The notes: generated from the letters alone by a model not told the origin. Counted from the first letter of the stretch, positions 1-8,532 are shown. The stretch is 64,000 bases of DNA from Nocardioides sp. zg-1230 (GCF_013155335.1 NZ_JABJQZ010000001.1:558001-622000); one strand, 5' to 3'. A program made the numbers and translations.

Positions 1-648
1 GACCTGGGCGAGGAGAAGCGCGCGGCGGCGCGGGCGAGCGGCCACCTGGGCGTGTGGACGGTGATCGCCGCGCACCGGCGCCTGCTCGCCACCCTGGGCA
101 CGGCGGTGGTGATCCTCGGCGCGAGCCGCTCGCTGCGGCTCAGCCTGCTGCCGCTGTGGGCAGACCACGTCGGGCTGTCGGCGTCGACGACGTCCCTCAT
201 CTTCGCCGGCGCCGCGGCCCTGGACGTGGCGTTCATGTGGCCCGGCGGCTGGCTGATGGACACCCGCGGCCGGATGGTCGTCGCCGTGCCGGTGGTGCTG
301 TCGATGGCCGTGGCGTGCCTGCTCCTGCCGCTCGCCACGAGTGCCGTGACGGTCGCGATGGTGATGGCGCTCATCGCCTGCGGCAACGGTCTCGGGTCGG
401 GCATCGTGATGACGCTCGGGGCGGACGCCGCCCCCGCCGACGGCCGGTCGCAGTTCCTGGGCGCCTGGCGGCTGTGCGGCGACATCGGCAACACCGGCGG
501 ACCGCTGCTGGTCGGCGCGGTCGCCGCCGTCGCCCCGCTGGCGGTGGCGAGCGTGGCCGTCGGCGTGCTCTGCCTGGCCGGCGCCGGCTGGGTGGGTCAC
601 TGGACCCGGCGCGTGGACCTGGCCCGGGCGGCGCTCAGCCGACGGTGA
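1..648 (+). CDS. MFS transporter, C-terminal part (5' end outside window)
   Basis: The frame is open from base 1, so the N-terminal half lies outside the window. About 215 residues remain. They contain roughly six hydrophobic helices separated by short basic loops, and a GGWLMDTRGR loop that fits the GxLxDxxGR motif between paired helices of major facilitator transporters. The product should be an inner-membrane secondary transporter; the substrate cannot be read from this half. Its last 14 nt overlap the 3' end of the convergent gene ending at 635. The family call is good, the specificity unknown. Confidence 0.8.
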   Translation, partial: DLGEEKRAAARASGHLGVWTVIAAHRRLLATLGTAVVILGASRSLRLSLLPLWADHVGLSASTTSLIFAGAAALDVAFMWPGGWLMDTRGRMVVAVPVVLSMAVACLLLPLATSAVTVAMVMALIACGNGLGSGIVMTLGADAAPADGRSQFLGAWRLCGDIGNTGGPLLVGAVAAVAPLAVASVAVGVLCLAGAGWVGHWTRRVDLARAALSRR

Positions 649-1165
649 CCGTCACCTCGTTGGACACGACGTCGGAGTCGGTGTCCACCACCCGGAACTT
701 GTTGGGACCGGTGCGGCTCGTCTGGACGTACGTCGCGAAGGTGCCGCCGCTCACCGACATGGTCACCGGGAAGTCGGACCACGCGCCGCTCTCCATCCGC
801 TGCACCTGCAGGATCGCCCCTTCGCCACCCTGGTAGGTACCGGTCAGGTCGATCTGCTGCATCGGGCTCACCGACTGCTGCGAGGCGGACAGCGAGATGC
901 CTGTCGCCGGCGCCTCCGAGGTGGGCTCGGCGCCCGGGCTCGGCTCGGCCGTCTCCTCGGGCGTCGTCTCGGTGCTGGTCTCGCTGGGCCTCGGCAGCCG
1001 GAAGGTCGCCGACGTGCTCGGCTCGTCGCTGGCCTCGGTGCTCTCGCCGATGCCGGTGGCCTTGACGCCGACGAGGACGGCCAGCCCACCCAGCAGGCCG
1101 ATGGCCACGGCGACGCCCACCAGGGCGACGAGCCCCGTCAGGACGGGGCGGTTCTCGGTGTCCAT
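635..1165 (-). CDS. Single-pass membrane protein with Thr/Pro-rich stalk and Ig-like extracellular domain
   Basis: 176 residues. A short N-terminus is followed by one hydrophobic helix (about residues 9-35), then a low-complexity Ser/Thr/Glu/Pro stalk (about 40-90), then a beta-rich domain of about 85 residues ending at the C-terminus. The order anchor, stalk, beta domain suggests an extracytoplasmic protein held in the membrane. No catalytic motif is visible and I do not recognise the family; an Ig-like adhesion or sensor fold is an inference from the alternating pattern. The ATG at 1165 is used because it directly precedes the membrane helix. It is convergent with the MFS gene and overlaps its stop. 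Confidence 0.7.
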   Translation of the reverse strand: MDTENRPVLTGLVALVGVAVAIGLLGGLAVLVGVKATGIGESTEASDEPSTSATFRLPRPSETSTETTPEETAEPSPGAEPTSEAPATGISLSASQQSVSPMQQIDLTGTYQGGEGAILQVQRMESGAWSDFPVTMSVSGGTFATYVQTSRTGPNKFRVVDTDSDVVSNEVTVTVG

Positions 1166-1270
1166 GGCGGTGTCGGGGGACCTTTCAGCCGGGTGCGTCG
1201 TGTGCGGTCATCATCCAAGATGGCTGGTTGCATGGCCAACCGGCGAACGTCCGTCCGACAGGATGGGACC

Positions 1271-2059
1271 ATGCAGTCACCGTTGCGACACGGCAGGGCC
1301 GCCATCGGCACGACCCTCGCCGGCGGCGCGCTCGCCGCGCTCTCCCAGGCCCCCGACCGAGCCTCCCGCCTGCTGCGGCACCGCTACCCGACGGTGGCCG
1401 TCACCGGCATGACCGGCGTCGGCAAGACCCGTCTGGCCGACCGGCTCTCGAAGCGGGCGAGCGCGGAGTCGGCGGCGGGGACCGACGTGGGCTCCGCGGT
1501 CATGGAGCGTCGTACGCGTCGCAACGCGCGGCTGCGCGGCTACCGGTTCCGCGTCGTCCCGGGCGAGAACGCCGCCACCCGCCTGGGAGCGCTCGACGAG
1601 GTGTTCCACGACGAGCCCGTCGACGGCGTGCTGCACGTCGTGGCCTGGGGCCACGCCACCCCGCGGCGGACGGGCGGCACGACCGGTACGGCGCTCGCCA
1701 GCCGCGAGGAGCAGCTGGCAGCCGAGCTCGAGGACTGGGCGATCACGGCACACCGGATCGCGAGCATGGCGGTACGCCGGGACCGGCCGACGTGGCTGGT
1801 CGTCGCGGTCACCAAGGCCGACCTCTTCGCCGACGACATCGAGGCCGCGGTGCGCTACTACTCCCCCGGCAGCGGCACTCCGTTCGGCGACAAGCTCGAC
1901 GAGCTGCGCGCGCTCGCCGGCGGCGCCAAGCTCTCCATCGACGTGCTTCCGGTGTGCGCCCGCGGCGGCGACAAGCGCTCCGCGATGCCCGAGAAGGCGT
2001 GCAACGACCTGCTCGGCCGGCTCGAGCTGCGGATGGCACAGCTCAGCGGCCACGTCTGA
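1271..2059 (+). CDS. P-loop GTPase-domain protein
   Basis: 262 residues from the ATG at 1271; a longer start at 1193 is possible, but its extra residues look non-coding. A Walker A/G1 motif GMTGVGKT lies at about residues 46-53, and a G4-like TKAD motif follows a hydrophobic strand near residue 178. The G3 DxxG motif is not clear. This is the layout of small GTPases of the AIG1/Era-like type, probably cytoplasmic or membrane-associated. No partner is identifiable. The stop TGA at 2057-2059 shares its last base with the ATG of the downstream membrane gene, so the two are likely translationally coupled. Confidence 0.7.
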   Translation: MQSPLRHGRAAIGTTLAGGALAALSQAPDRASRLLRHRYPTVAVTGMTGVGKTRLADRLSKRASAESAAGTDVGSAVMERRTRRNARLRGYRFRVVPGENAATRLGALDEVFHDEPVDGVLHVVAWGHATPRRTGGTTGTALASREEQLAAELEDWAITAHRIASMAVRRDRPTWLVVAVTKADLFADDIEAAVRYYSPGSGTPFGDKLDELRALAGGAKLSIDVLPVCARGGDKRSAMPEKACNDLLGRLELRMAQLSGHV

Positions 2060-2565
2060 TGCGTCGCGGGCGCCGATGGCTCAGCGTGGTCGCGACGGCG
2101 TACGTCGCCGGGCTGGTCTGGGCGGCCCTCGTCCTGCCCGAGCGGGTCCCCGCGCACTTCGACGCCGGCGGTCGCGTCGATGCCTGGTCCTCACGCGGCG
2201 GCATGCTGACCTTCTGGGCGGTCGTCGGCCTGGTGGTCCTGCTCGGCATCCCGCTGCTGACCCGGGCGCTGACCGCCGGGGACGGCACCTGGGTGAACAT
2301 GCCCCGCGCGTCGAAGGACTACTGGTTCGCACCCGGGCGACGCGCGGAGTTCGCGGTGAGGTTCCAGGACGACATGGAGGCTTTCACCGCCCTGACCGGG
2401 TCGCTGCTCGTCGCCGGGTTGGCCGTCACCACATGGGTAGGGACGTCCGGGCGCGACTCGGCGCCGTGGTGGGCACTGGTGGCCGCGGTGGGCGCCTACC
2501 TGGTGCTGACGGTCGTGTGGACCGTGCGGCTGCTCCGGGCCTACCGACCCCCGACGCCGACCTGA
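2059..2565 (+). CDS. DUF1648-domain membrane protein
   Basis: 168 residues. The N-terminal helix is followed by LPERVPAHFDAGGRVDAW, the hallmark of DUF1648 (a short extracytoplasmic loop seen in SdpI-like immunity/signalling proteins and in stand-alone proteins). Three further hydrophobic segments follow at about residues 52-72, 113-130 and 138-158. The ATG overlaps the previous stop by one base, so it is co-translated with the GTPase. Function is unknown. It lacks the full SdpI architecture, so a role in immunity cannot be claimed. Confidence 0.75.
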   Translation: MRRGRRWLSVVATAYVAGLVWAALVLPERVPAHFDAGGRVDAWSSRGGMLTFWAVVGLVVLLGIPLLTRALTAGDGTWVNMPRASKDYWFAPGRRAEFAVRFQDDMEAFTALTGSLLVAGLAVTTWVGTSGRDSAPWWALVAAVGAYLVLTVVWTVRLLRAYRPPTPT

Positions 2566-2586
2566 GGCTCTTCACTGCACCGGCGA

Positions 2587-2623
2587 TGGAGCCAGCGGCT
2601 CGACCTATGGGCCAGGGGCTCCA
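2587..2623 (+). terminator. Possible hairpin after the DUF1648 gene
   Basis: TGGAGCC at 2587-2593 is matched by GGCTCCA at 2617-2623, a 7-bp stem with a long loop, 22 nt beyond the DUF1648 stop. No U-tract follows, as is usual in high-GC actinobacteria. Support is weak. Confidence 0.35.
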
Positions 2624-2734
2624 CGTCGCCTGTCGGCGCGGCGACCAGGGGCGACCGGTCCAGACCTGCGGTCGCGTAGTTCACAGTTCCACGACTTCTG
2701 GTTTCGATGCTGTTCATCGGGGCAGAAGAGCGGC

Positions 2735-3034
2735 ATGAGGCCGATCGCGATCAACCAGCGGGCGCTGCGGGGCGCCAAGGAGGAGCTCGACTCCGCCCGC
2801 GAGGACCTGAGGTCCGCGCTCGGCGACATCGACCACCCCGCCGACGACTTCCCCTGGCGCGACCTGATGGTCGAGGGGGTCCGCAGCCTGGTCGCCGACG
2901 CCGAGCAGGTCGCGAAGAAGTGCCGCACGCTCGCCACCGCCGTCGACGACTCGATCATCGACTTCGACGAGCTCGACGTGATGGTCGGTGAGGCCGCCAC
3001 GTTCACCGCCCGGCTCGACCAGGTGACGCCGTGA
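2735..3034 (+). CDS. Small helical protein, WXG100-partner-like
   Basis: 99 residues, almost wholly helical and charged, with no signal peptide or membrane segment. Two long amphipathic stretches (about 8-30 and 40-75) are separated by a Pro-containing turn (DDFPWRD). Size and layout resemble the small chaperone or ESAT-6-like protein encoded directly upstream of type VII secreted proteins in actinobacteria; no canonical WxG turn is present. Its stop overlaps the GTG of the next gene (GTGA at 3031-3034), which supports a functional pair. A structural comparison would settle the family. Confidence 0.6.
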   Translation: MRPIAINQRALRGAKEELDSAREDLRSALGDIDHPADDFPWRDLMVEGVRSLVADAEQVAKKCRTLATAVDDSIIDFDELDVMVGEAATFTARLDQVTP

Positions 3035-4038
3035 CCCGGGTCGTCGTCGACCCGATCGAGACCCAGCAGGACAAGCTCCGGTTCGGCGACCCGATCGGCT
3101 GCCACTACCACTGGATCGAGCCCGGCACGGTCGACTCGTACGGCGACTCGGTGCGCCGCCTCGCCGCCAAGATCGAGCTCGCCGTCGACGCCTTCGAGCG
3201 CACCTCGACCCTCTCGGAGGACGTCTTCGCCGGCGAGGCCGCCGACACGCTCCGCGACCGGGCAGGGCGCCGGCACGAGGAGTCTGCGACCGTCCGCGAC
3301 CACCTCCGTGGCCTCGGCCGCGCCATCAATGCCTACTCCGACGTGCTCCGGCGCCACCGCGAGGGCCTCGAGCAGCTGCGCGACCTGGCCGTGAGCCGGG
3401 GCCTCGAGGTGCGCGACAACCGCATCTGGCCTCCCGTCGAGACGCTGCCCGGCGACGCCACGCAGAAGCAGGCCGACGCGTGGGAGGCCGACTGGAAGGC
3501 CTACCAGGCGTGCTTCGAGACCAAGACCGAGCTGCGCGACGCCCGCCGCGCCGCCACGCGTGAGCTCGTCAAGGCGCTCGCCGAGCACGCCGGCGTCCAC
3601 CCCGACAAGGACCGCGCCACTCTCGTACCGGCCGGCGGCAACAAGGTGACCTTCGGCGAGCTCCGGCGCGAGGCCGCCGAGGAGGCCCTCGAGGCCGTGC
3701 AGGCCCAGGACGCCGCCGAGTCGGCGCGCAGCACGGTCGACGAGCTCCGGCGCCGCGAGCAGAACGCGCTCGGCCGGCTCGAGGAGCTCGTGCTCGCCGA
3801 GGCGCCGTCCGAGGAGATCCAGGCGCAGGCCGGCAAGGTCCAGACGCTGCACCGCGAGCTCGCCGACGCCAGGGTCGACCTGCGCGAGACCGAGGTCGTG
3901 GCCGACCGCGAGCAGGCGCAGGCCAACCGTGCCGCCCGTGACCTCCAGGACGCCGAGGCAGGACGCCCCCGCCTGGTCGCGGAGCTCGCCGACGGGCCGC
4001 CCGTCACTCCCACCGACCTGCGCGACCGCCTCGGCTGA
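3031..4038 (+). CDS. T7SS-signal-like N-domain protein with coiled-coil C-terminus
   Basis: 335 residues from GTG. Residues about 1-115 resemble the putative type VII secretion signal domain found at the N-terminus of actinobacterial polymorphic toxins: a DP-G start, a helix-turn-helix pair around an FAGEAADTLRDRAG segment, then a helix with AYSDVLRRHREG. Residues about 180-310 form an Ala/Glu/Arg-rich coiled coil. The protein then stops without any recognisable toxin domain. It forms an overlapping pair with the 99-residue gene upstream. It may be a structural substrate or a toxin that lost its tip. The domain call is from pattern only. Confidence 0.6.
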   Translation: MTRVVVDPIETQQDKLRFGDPIGCHYHWIEPGTVDSYGDSVRRLAAKIELAVDAFERTSTLSEDVFAGEAADTLRDRAGRRHEESATVRDHLRGLGRAINAYSDVLRRHREGLEQLRDLAVSRGLEVRDNRIWPPVETLPGDATQKQADAWEADWKAYQACFETKTELRDARRAATRELVKALAEHAGVHPDKDRATLVPAGGNKVTFGELRREAAEEALEAVQAQDAAESARSTVDELRRREQNALGRLEELVLAEAPSEEIQAQAGKVQTLHRELADARVDLRETEVVADREQAQANRAARDLQDAEAGRPRLVAELADGPPVTPTDLRDRLG

Positions 4039-4050
4039 GGCAGGAGGCTG

Positions 4051-5343
4051 CTAGGCGGACGCCGGCCCTGCTGCGCGCCGCTCGCGCTCGGCGACGGCGT
4101 GGGTGTCGGTGCGCGAGTCGTACGACCAGAAGTCCCGCAGTGCAGCCGCGGTCAGCAGCACGCCCCCGACGCACGCCACGCCACCGCTGACGATCGCGCC
4201 TCGCACCGACCACGCGTCCGCCACGAAGCCGGCGCGGGTCTCGCCGACCATCGGCCCGACCGAGTAGGACAGCATCTCGATGCCGGCCAGGCGCCCGCGC
4301 ATGGTGTCGGGGATCGTCTGGTTCCAGACCGTCGACCTGAAGACCGCCGACACCATGTCGGCCGCGCCGGACAGCGCCAGGAACAGGCACGCCAGCCCGA
4401 ACGACGGCATCAGTCCGGCCAGCGCGATGCAGGCGCCGTACAGGCTGGCGGCGATCACGATCGCACGGCCGTGGTGGTGCACCCGGCCGACCCAGCCGCT
4501 GAGCGCGGTCGCGGCGAGGGCACCCACGGTCTCGGCCGAGTAGAGCAGTCCGAGCAGCTCGGGGCGGTCGAAGACCTCGTGCGCGAGGGCCGGGAACAGC
4601 ACGACCGGGATGGCCAGCATCATCGCCGCGATGTCGACGAGGTAGGTGCCGAGCAGGTCGCGGCGGCGCAACGCGTAGGTGAGACCCTCGTGGATCCCGC
4701 GCAGGCTGGGTGGGGTGGTCTCACCGTCGTGCGGGTAGGGCCGCATCGCCGCGAACAGCAGCGTGGCGACCGCGTAGCCGACCAGGCCGGCGACGAAGCA
4801 CCAGCCGACGCCGACGTAGGCCACCAGCAGGCCCCCGACGAGGGGGCCGAGGAGGACGCCGAACTGCATCGCGAAGCTGCTCAACGCGTTGGCCGCGGCG
4901 ATCTGGTCGTGCCGCACGGTGCGCGGTTCCAGCGCCTCGCGTGACGGGCGCTGCATCGAGCTCACCGCGGCGTAGAGCGCGGCGATGACGAAGATGACCC
5001 ACACCCTCGGCTGGGCGGAGAAGGCGTTCCAGGCGAAGGCACCCATCAGGGCGACCTGGGCGACGCCGGTGGCGACGAGCAGGCGGCGCCGGTCGACGTG
5101 GTCGGCCAGCGCACCGCCGTACAGGCCGAAGACGACGAGCGGTCCGAGCTCGACGAGCCCGACCAGGCCGACCAGGAGGTTGGAGCCGGTGAGGTCGTAG
5201 ATCGCGAACGGCACGGCGACGTAGGCCACCATGCTGCCGAGGTAGAACACGCTGCCGGCAGTGAAGAGGAGGCGGAAGTCGCGCGACTCCCGCAGCGGGG
5301 TCACGTCCATCCGCATCGCGCGGAACCGGTCGGTCCAGGTCAC
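4051..5343 (-). CDS. MFS transporter, EntS/DUF894-like
   Basis: 430 residues with about twelve hydrophobic helices. After a short cytoplasmic N-terminus containing SRDFRLLF, helix 2-3 carries GGALADHVDRRRLL, a good MFS motif A. Overall layout and the RxFRLLFxxxxxxxLG start fit the enterobactin-exporter-like (EntS/DUF894) branch of drug and siderophore exporters. It stands alone on this strand, 12 nt from the convergent gene ending at 4038. The substrate is unknown; the siderophore genes at 51-56 kb are too far away to imply a link. Confidence 0.85.
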   Translation of the reverse strand: MTWTDRFRAMRMDVTPLRESRDFRLLFTAGSVFYLGSMVAYVAVPFAIYDLTGSNLLVGLVGLVELGPLVVFGLYGGALADHVDRRRLLVATGVAQVALMGAFAWNAFSAQPRVWVIFVIAALYAAVSSMQRPSREALEPRTVRHDQIAAANALSSFAMQFGVLLGPLVGGLLVAYVGVGWCFVAGLVGYAVATLLFAAMRPYPHDGETTPPSLRGIHEGLTYALRRRDLLGTYLVDIAAMMLAIPVVLFPALAHEVFDRPELLGLLYSAETVGALAATALSGWVGRVHHHGRAIVIAASLYGACIALAGLMPSFGLACLFLALSGAADMVSAVFRSTVWNQTIPDTMRGRLAGIEMLSYSVGPMVGETRAGFVADAWSVRGAIVSGGVACVGGVLLTAAALRDFWSYDSRTDTHAVAERERRAAGPASA

Positions 5344-5388
5344 GAATGGACAGTGTCGCAGCCGCGGCCGGCCCGCGCGCGCGAGTTT

Positions 5389-6291
5389 TCAGGAGACCCT
5401 GCGGACCTCGACCACCTCGTGTCGCGGCACCGCGCTGTCGCGCACGGCGGAGCAGGTCAGCCGGTGCAGGTCGGCGCCGAGCACCCGACGTACGACGACG
5501 TCGACCTGCCCGCGTCCGTGCACCGCGAACCGGGCGGTGGTGAGCTCGCCGTCCACGCGGACGGCGCCGGGACGTACGTCGTCGAGCCCGAGGAGCCCGT
5601 GCTCGCGCCGGAGCGCGACGTCGGCCGCCTGGACGGCCATCGGCAGGTCGGAGCGGCCGCGGAGGTGCTCGAGGAGCACCTCGCCCCGGGCGGTGGCGGC
5701 GGCGACGTCCTGGGCCGACTCCGGGTCGAGTCCGCCGTAGTAGAGCCCGCGGGGCAGGACGACGAGGTTGCCGGCGAACCGGTCGCCGCCGACGTGCGAG
5801 GTCTCCCAGACGCCGGCGCCGTGCGGGCCTGACGCCAGCGCGAGGGCGACCGGCCGCCCGAGCTCGGCGCAGCAGGCGTCGTGGCGCCCGTGCGTGCAGA
5901 CGGTGAGGACGGGGGCGCCCACCGGCTCGAGACCGACGGAGCGACCGGCACCGAGGGCGGCCAGGTCGAGGTCACGCACGTCCTCGATCCGGGCGAGGTC
6001 GGTGCCCTCCGCCCACGAGGCCGGCCCGGCCGCGCGGGCGGCGACGACGCGGGTGGGTCCGGCGCCGGCGCGCCTGCCGGGTCTGCGGACGAGGAGCACC
6101 CGGACCCGGTGCCGCCGCGACTCCTGCTGCAGGTGGGCACCGAGGCCGTCGGGCAGCCGGGCGTCACGTAGGGCGTCGACGCCCCACGGCCCGGCGTGCT
6201 CGAGCAGCAGGAAGCTGCGCACCGTCGAGGCGGTGCCGGCCAGCACGTCACCGCGCGCCCGGCTCGCGCTCGCGCAGCGGAACGCGGTCAC
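5389..6291 (-). CDS. Sucrase/ferredoxin-like protein (thioredoxin-fold [2Fe-2S] type)
   Basis: 300 residues from the GTG at 6291, which overlaps the upstream cupin stop (GTGA). The N-terminus has FRCASAS and the middle has CTHGRHDACCAELGRP, the Cys pattern of the sucrase/ferredoxin-like family, thought to bind a [2Fe-2S] cluster in a thioredoxin-like fold. WETSHVGGDRFAGNLVVLPRG is the second conserved block. The C-terminal 70 residues form a separate small domain. A paralog lies at 7762-8532. The reaction is unknown; the historical name sucrase is not evidence of sugar hydrolysis. It is probably co-translated with the cupin oxygenase. Confidence 0.8.
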   Translation of the reverse strand: MTAFRCASASRARGDVLAGTASTVRSFLLLEHAGPWGVDALRDARLPDGLGAHLQQESRRHRVRVLLVRRPGRRAGAGPTRVVAARAAGPASWAEGTDLARIEDVRDLDLAALGAGRSVGLEPVGAPVLTVCTHGRHDACCAELGRPVALALASGPHGAGVWETSHVGGDRFAGNLVVLPRGLYYGGLDPESAQDVAAATARGEVLLEHLRGRSDLPMAVQAADVALRREHGLLGLDDVRPGAVRVDGELTTARFAVHGRGQVDVVVRRVLGADLHRLTCSAVRDSAVPRHEVVEVRRVS

Positions 6292-7304
6292 CGGACGACC
6301 TCGAGCAGGCCCTCCCGCACCAGCCGTCGGCACAGGACCAGCGCGCTCTGTCCGTCCGTCGGGAGGTCTCCCGGCACGAGCTCGGCGTGTGCGGCGACGT
6401 GCTCGAGCGCCGGCCGGACCCGCGAGGGCACCCGCAGGACGCGGTCGCCGATCATCACCCGGACCGCGTCGCCGTCGTCGACAAGCACGCACGGATGCCC
6501 GCGCCGGCGGCGCAGCCGGGTGTCGACGTCGAACCCGGCCGCGAGGGCGTCCCGGTCGAGCAAGGTGCCCGCCAGCCGCGGCGGACGGGCGCTGAGGAAG
6601 CCCTCGACCTGGTGGCCGGCGAGCGCGGCAGGATCGAGGCGGCGTACGGCGTCGGCGACCGCGGCGAGCCGGTCGGCGAGGCCGTCGGCGAGACGGGCGG
6701 GGTCGTCGAGGTAGCCGGCGGGCACGTGGTCGTCGGGCACGTCGGCGAGCAGGCGTCCGACCTCCCGGGTGACCAGGCTGCGCCACGTCAGCTGGTTGAT
6801 GCCGATGGTGAGGTGGAGCGAGACCGAGTCCTGCGCCCGGGCGGCGTGGGGCGTGCCGGTCGGCAGGTAGGCGACGACGCCGGGCTCCAGCAGCAGCTCG
6901 CCCGGACCACCCTCGCCGTGCACCTCCCACATCTTCGTGCCGTGGGTCTGCATCACGAACACGTCGTGGGAGTCGGTGTGGACCGCGAAGCCCTGGGCGC
7001 CCGGAGGCGTGAGGTAGGCGTTGGCCTGGCACGGGTGGCCAAGCTCCAGCTCGAGCTCCGCGACCAGGTCGCCGACGGGCGACCAGTAGCGCTGGAGCCC
7101 CTGCAGCACGATCGTGGCGCCCTCGTCGTGCAGGCGCATCACCTTGACCGGGTCGACCAGCCCGGTGAGCGGCTTGCCGGCGAGGCTGCCGCCGCGGGTG
7201 AAGGCCGACTCGGGCAGCACGGAGCCGTCGCGGGCGACCCGGACGGCCGGGGCACGGATCGCGGTCTCGGTGAGCAGGTGGTCGACGTGGGCGAGCGAGA
7301 GCAC
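6288..7304 (-). CDS. JmjC-type cupin dioxygenase-like protein (start uncertain)
   Basis: 338 residues from GTG 7304. An HTD metal-binding pair lies at residues 109-111 with a third ligand candidate, His153 (GTPHAAR), the 2-oxoglutarate/Fe(II) JmjC arrangement of ribosomal-protein hydroxylases (YcfD/RoxA-like). A C-terminal winged-helix-like region follows, as in that family. The same frame stays open upstream and encodes a plausible family N-terminus (LTGDAQTFVDKVW...) as far as a CTG at 7409 that overlaps the previous stop, but no ATG/GTG/TTG is available there. The true protein may therefore have about 373 residues. The role may be protein hydroxylation; this is inferred. Confidence 0.75.
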   Translation of the reverse strand: MLSLAHVDHLLTETAIRAPAVRVARDGSVLPESAFTRGGSLAGKPLTGLVDPVKVMRLHDEGATIVLQGLQRYWSPVGDLVAELELELGHPCQANAYLTPPGAQGFAVHTDSHDVFVMQTHGTKMWEVHGEGGPGELLLEPGVVAYLPTGTPHAARAQDSVSLHLTIGINQLTWRSLVTREVGRLLADVPDDHVPAGYLDDPARLADGLADRLAAVADAVRRLDPAALAGHQVEGFLSARPPRLAGTLLDRDALAAGFDVDTRLRRRRGHPCVLVDDGDAVRVMIGDRVLRVPSRVRPALEHVAAHAELVPGDLPTDGQSALVLCRRLVREGLLEVVR

Positions 7305-7405
7305 CTCGGCGCCGTACGACGGGTCGATGCGGTGGACGTGGACCGATGACGCCCAGACCTTGTCGACGAAGGTCTGGGCGTCACCGGTGAGGCGGTCGAG
7401 AGCGC

Positions 7406-7663
7406 TCAGAGCGACGCGCCGTCGGTGCCGTCGGCGTCGGTGGAGTCGCCGTCGGTGGCGTCGGTCGAGTCGCCGTCCGTCGCGTCGGCGTCGGTGCCGT
7501 CGGCATCGGTGGAGTCACCGTCGGTGGCGTCGGTCGAGTCGCCGTCCGTGGCGTCGGCGTCGGTGCCGTCGGCGTCCGTCGCGGGGCCGGCTGCGACCCC
7601 GGTCGGGTCGACCCCCTCGGTGGTCATCTCGTCGTCGCCGAGCGGGTTTCCGGGAGTCGTCAT
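7406..7663 (-). CDS. Small acidic Asp/Thr/Gly-repeat protein
   Basis: 85 residues. The ATG at 7663 is preceded by a strong AGGAGG at 6-nt spacing, so translation is credible. After a 25-residue N-terminus the protein consists of near-perfect TDATDGDSTDADG repeats with almost only Asp, Thr, Gly, Ala and Ser, ending DGASL. The DNA is a matching tandem repeat. It has no hydrophobic segment and would be highly acidic and disordered. The stop abuts the probable CTG start of the cupin gene. The DxDxTDxD spacing is compatible with cation binding but proves nothing. I do not recognise a family. Confidence 0.65.
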   Translation of the reverse strand: MTTPGNPLGDDEMTTEGVDPTGVAAGPATDADGTDADATDGDSTDATDGDSTDADGTDADATDGDSTDATDGDSTDADGTDGASL

Positions 7664-7761
7664 GGGTTCCTCCTACTCGCGCCGCGACGGACGGTCCGCC
7701 CCGGATGTGGGTCGAGTCTGGTGCTCGCGAGCTCCACCGTCCCACACCCCTGGGGACGGGG

Positions 7762-8532
7762 TCAGCCCCCGCCGGACACCGCCGTACGGACCTCGAAGCG
7801 GGTGGTCCCCTTGACCTTGTCGTCGCCGCACGACTGCCGCCGTCCCGGGCCCGGGACCGCGACGAGCTCGTCGGCGGGATCACCGCCCGCCAGCACGTGC
7901 AGCTCGTGGGCCTGCTCGACCGCGGGCCGGCCCGCGCGGCCGCGGGACCATGGCAGCGGGACCTCGCCGCGCGCGACCGCTGCGCACGCCTCGACGGCGG
8001 CGTCGGTGTCGAGCCGGCCGAGGGTGATGCCGCTGGGCAGCGCCAGCAGCGTGCCGGAGAACCGGTGCCCGCCGAGGTGGGTGGTCTCCCAGGTCGCCTC
8101 GGGCCACGTGCGCGCGAGCCGCCCGGCGATCGGGCGGCCGACCTCGGCGCAGCAGCGGTCGCGCTTGCCGTTGGTGCACACCAGCCAGAGCGGGGCGTCG
8201 TACGACGACAGGCGGGCGAGGTCGAGGTCGAGCAGGTCCTCGGGCCGGTCGAGGACCGTGGCGCTGACGTCGTAGCCCGTCGCGGTGGCGCTGGCGCGGA
8301 AGACGTGCGTGCCGGGACCGGCGCTGCCGTCGGGTCGGCGGAGCAGGAGGACCTTCAGGCCCACCGACCCGAGGTGGTCGCGGACGGCCTCGGGGAGGCG
8401 GTTGTCGCTGGTCGCCTCGCGTCCCCACGGTCCGGGGCTCTCCACCAGCAGGAGCTCGCGGTCGGTGGGCGCCGTGCCGGCCATCGGTTCGTCGTCGACG
8501 AGGCTGGCGATCGAGCACCGGAAGTCAGGCAT
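7762..8532 (-). CDS. Sucrase/ferredoxin-like protein, paralog
   Basis: 256 residues from ATG 8532. It matches the gene at 5389-6291 block for block: FRCSIAS at the N-terminus, LLLVESPGPWG, CTNGKRDRCCAEVGRP at the centre, and WETTHLGGHRFSGTLLALPSG. The same four-Cys pattern suggests a [2Fe-2S] thioredoxin-like domain. It lacks part of the C-terminal extension of its paralog. The two copies flank the cupin and the acidic-repeat gene. Function unknown; redox or electron transfer is inferred from the cluster motif. Confidence 0.8.
   Translation of the reverse strand: MPDFRCSIASLVDDEPMAGTAPTDRELLLVESPGPWGREATSDNRLPEAVRDHLGSVGLKVLLLRRPDGSAGPGTHVFRASATATGYDVSATVLDRPEDLLDLDLARLSSYDAPLWLVCTNGKRDRCCAEVGRPIAGRLARTWPEATWETTHLGGHRFSGTLLALPSGITLGRLDTDAAVEACAAVARGEVPLPWSRGRAGRPAVEQAHELHVLAGGDPADELVAVPGPGRRQSCGDDKVKGTTRFEVRTAVSGGG

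Noticed and set aside
1193..1270. Upstream start for the GTPase gene
   Set aside because: The extra 26 residues have no family character and the ATG at 1271 begins a typical N-terminus.
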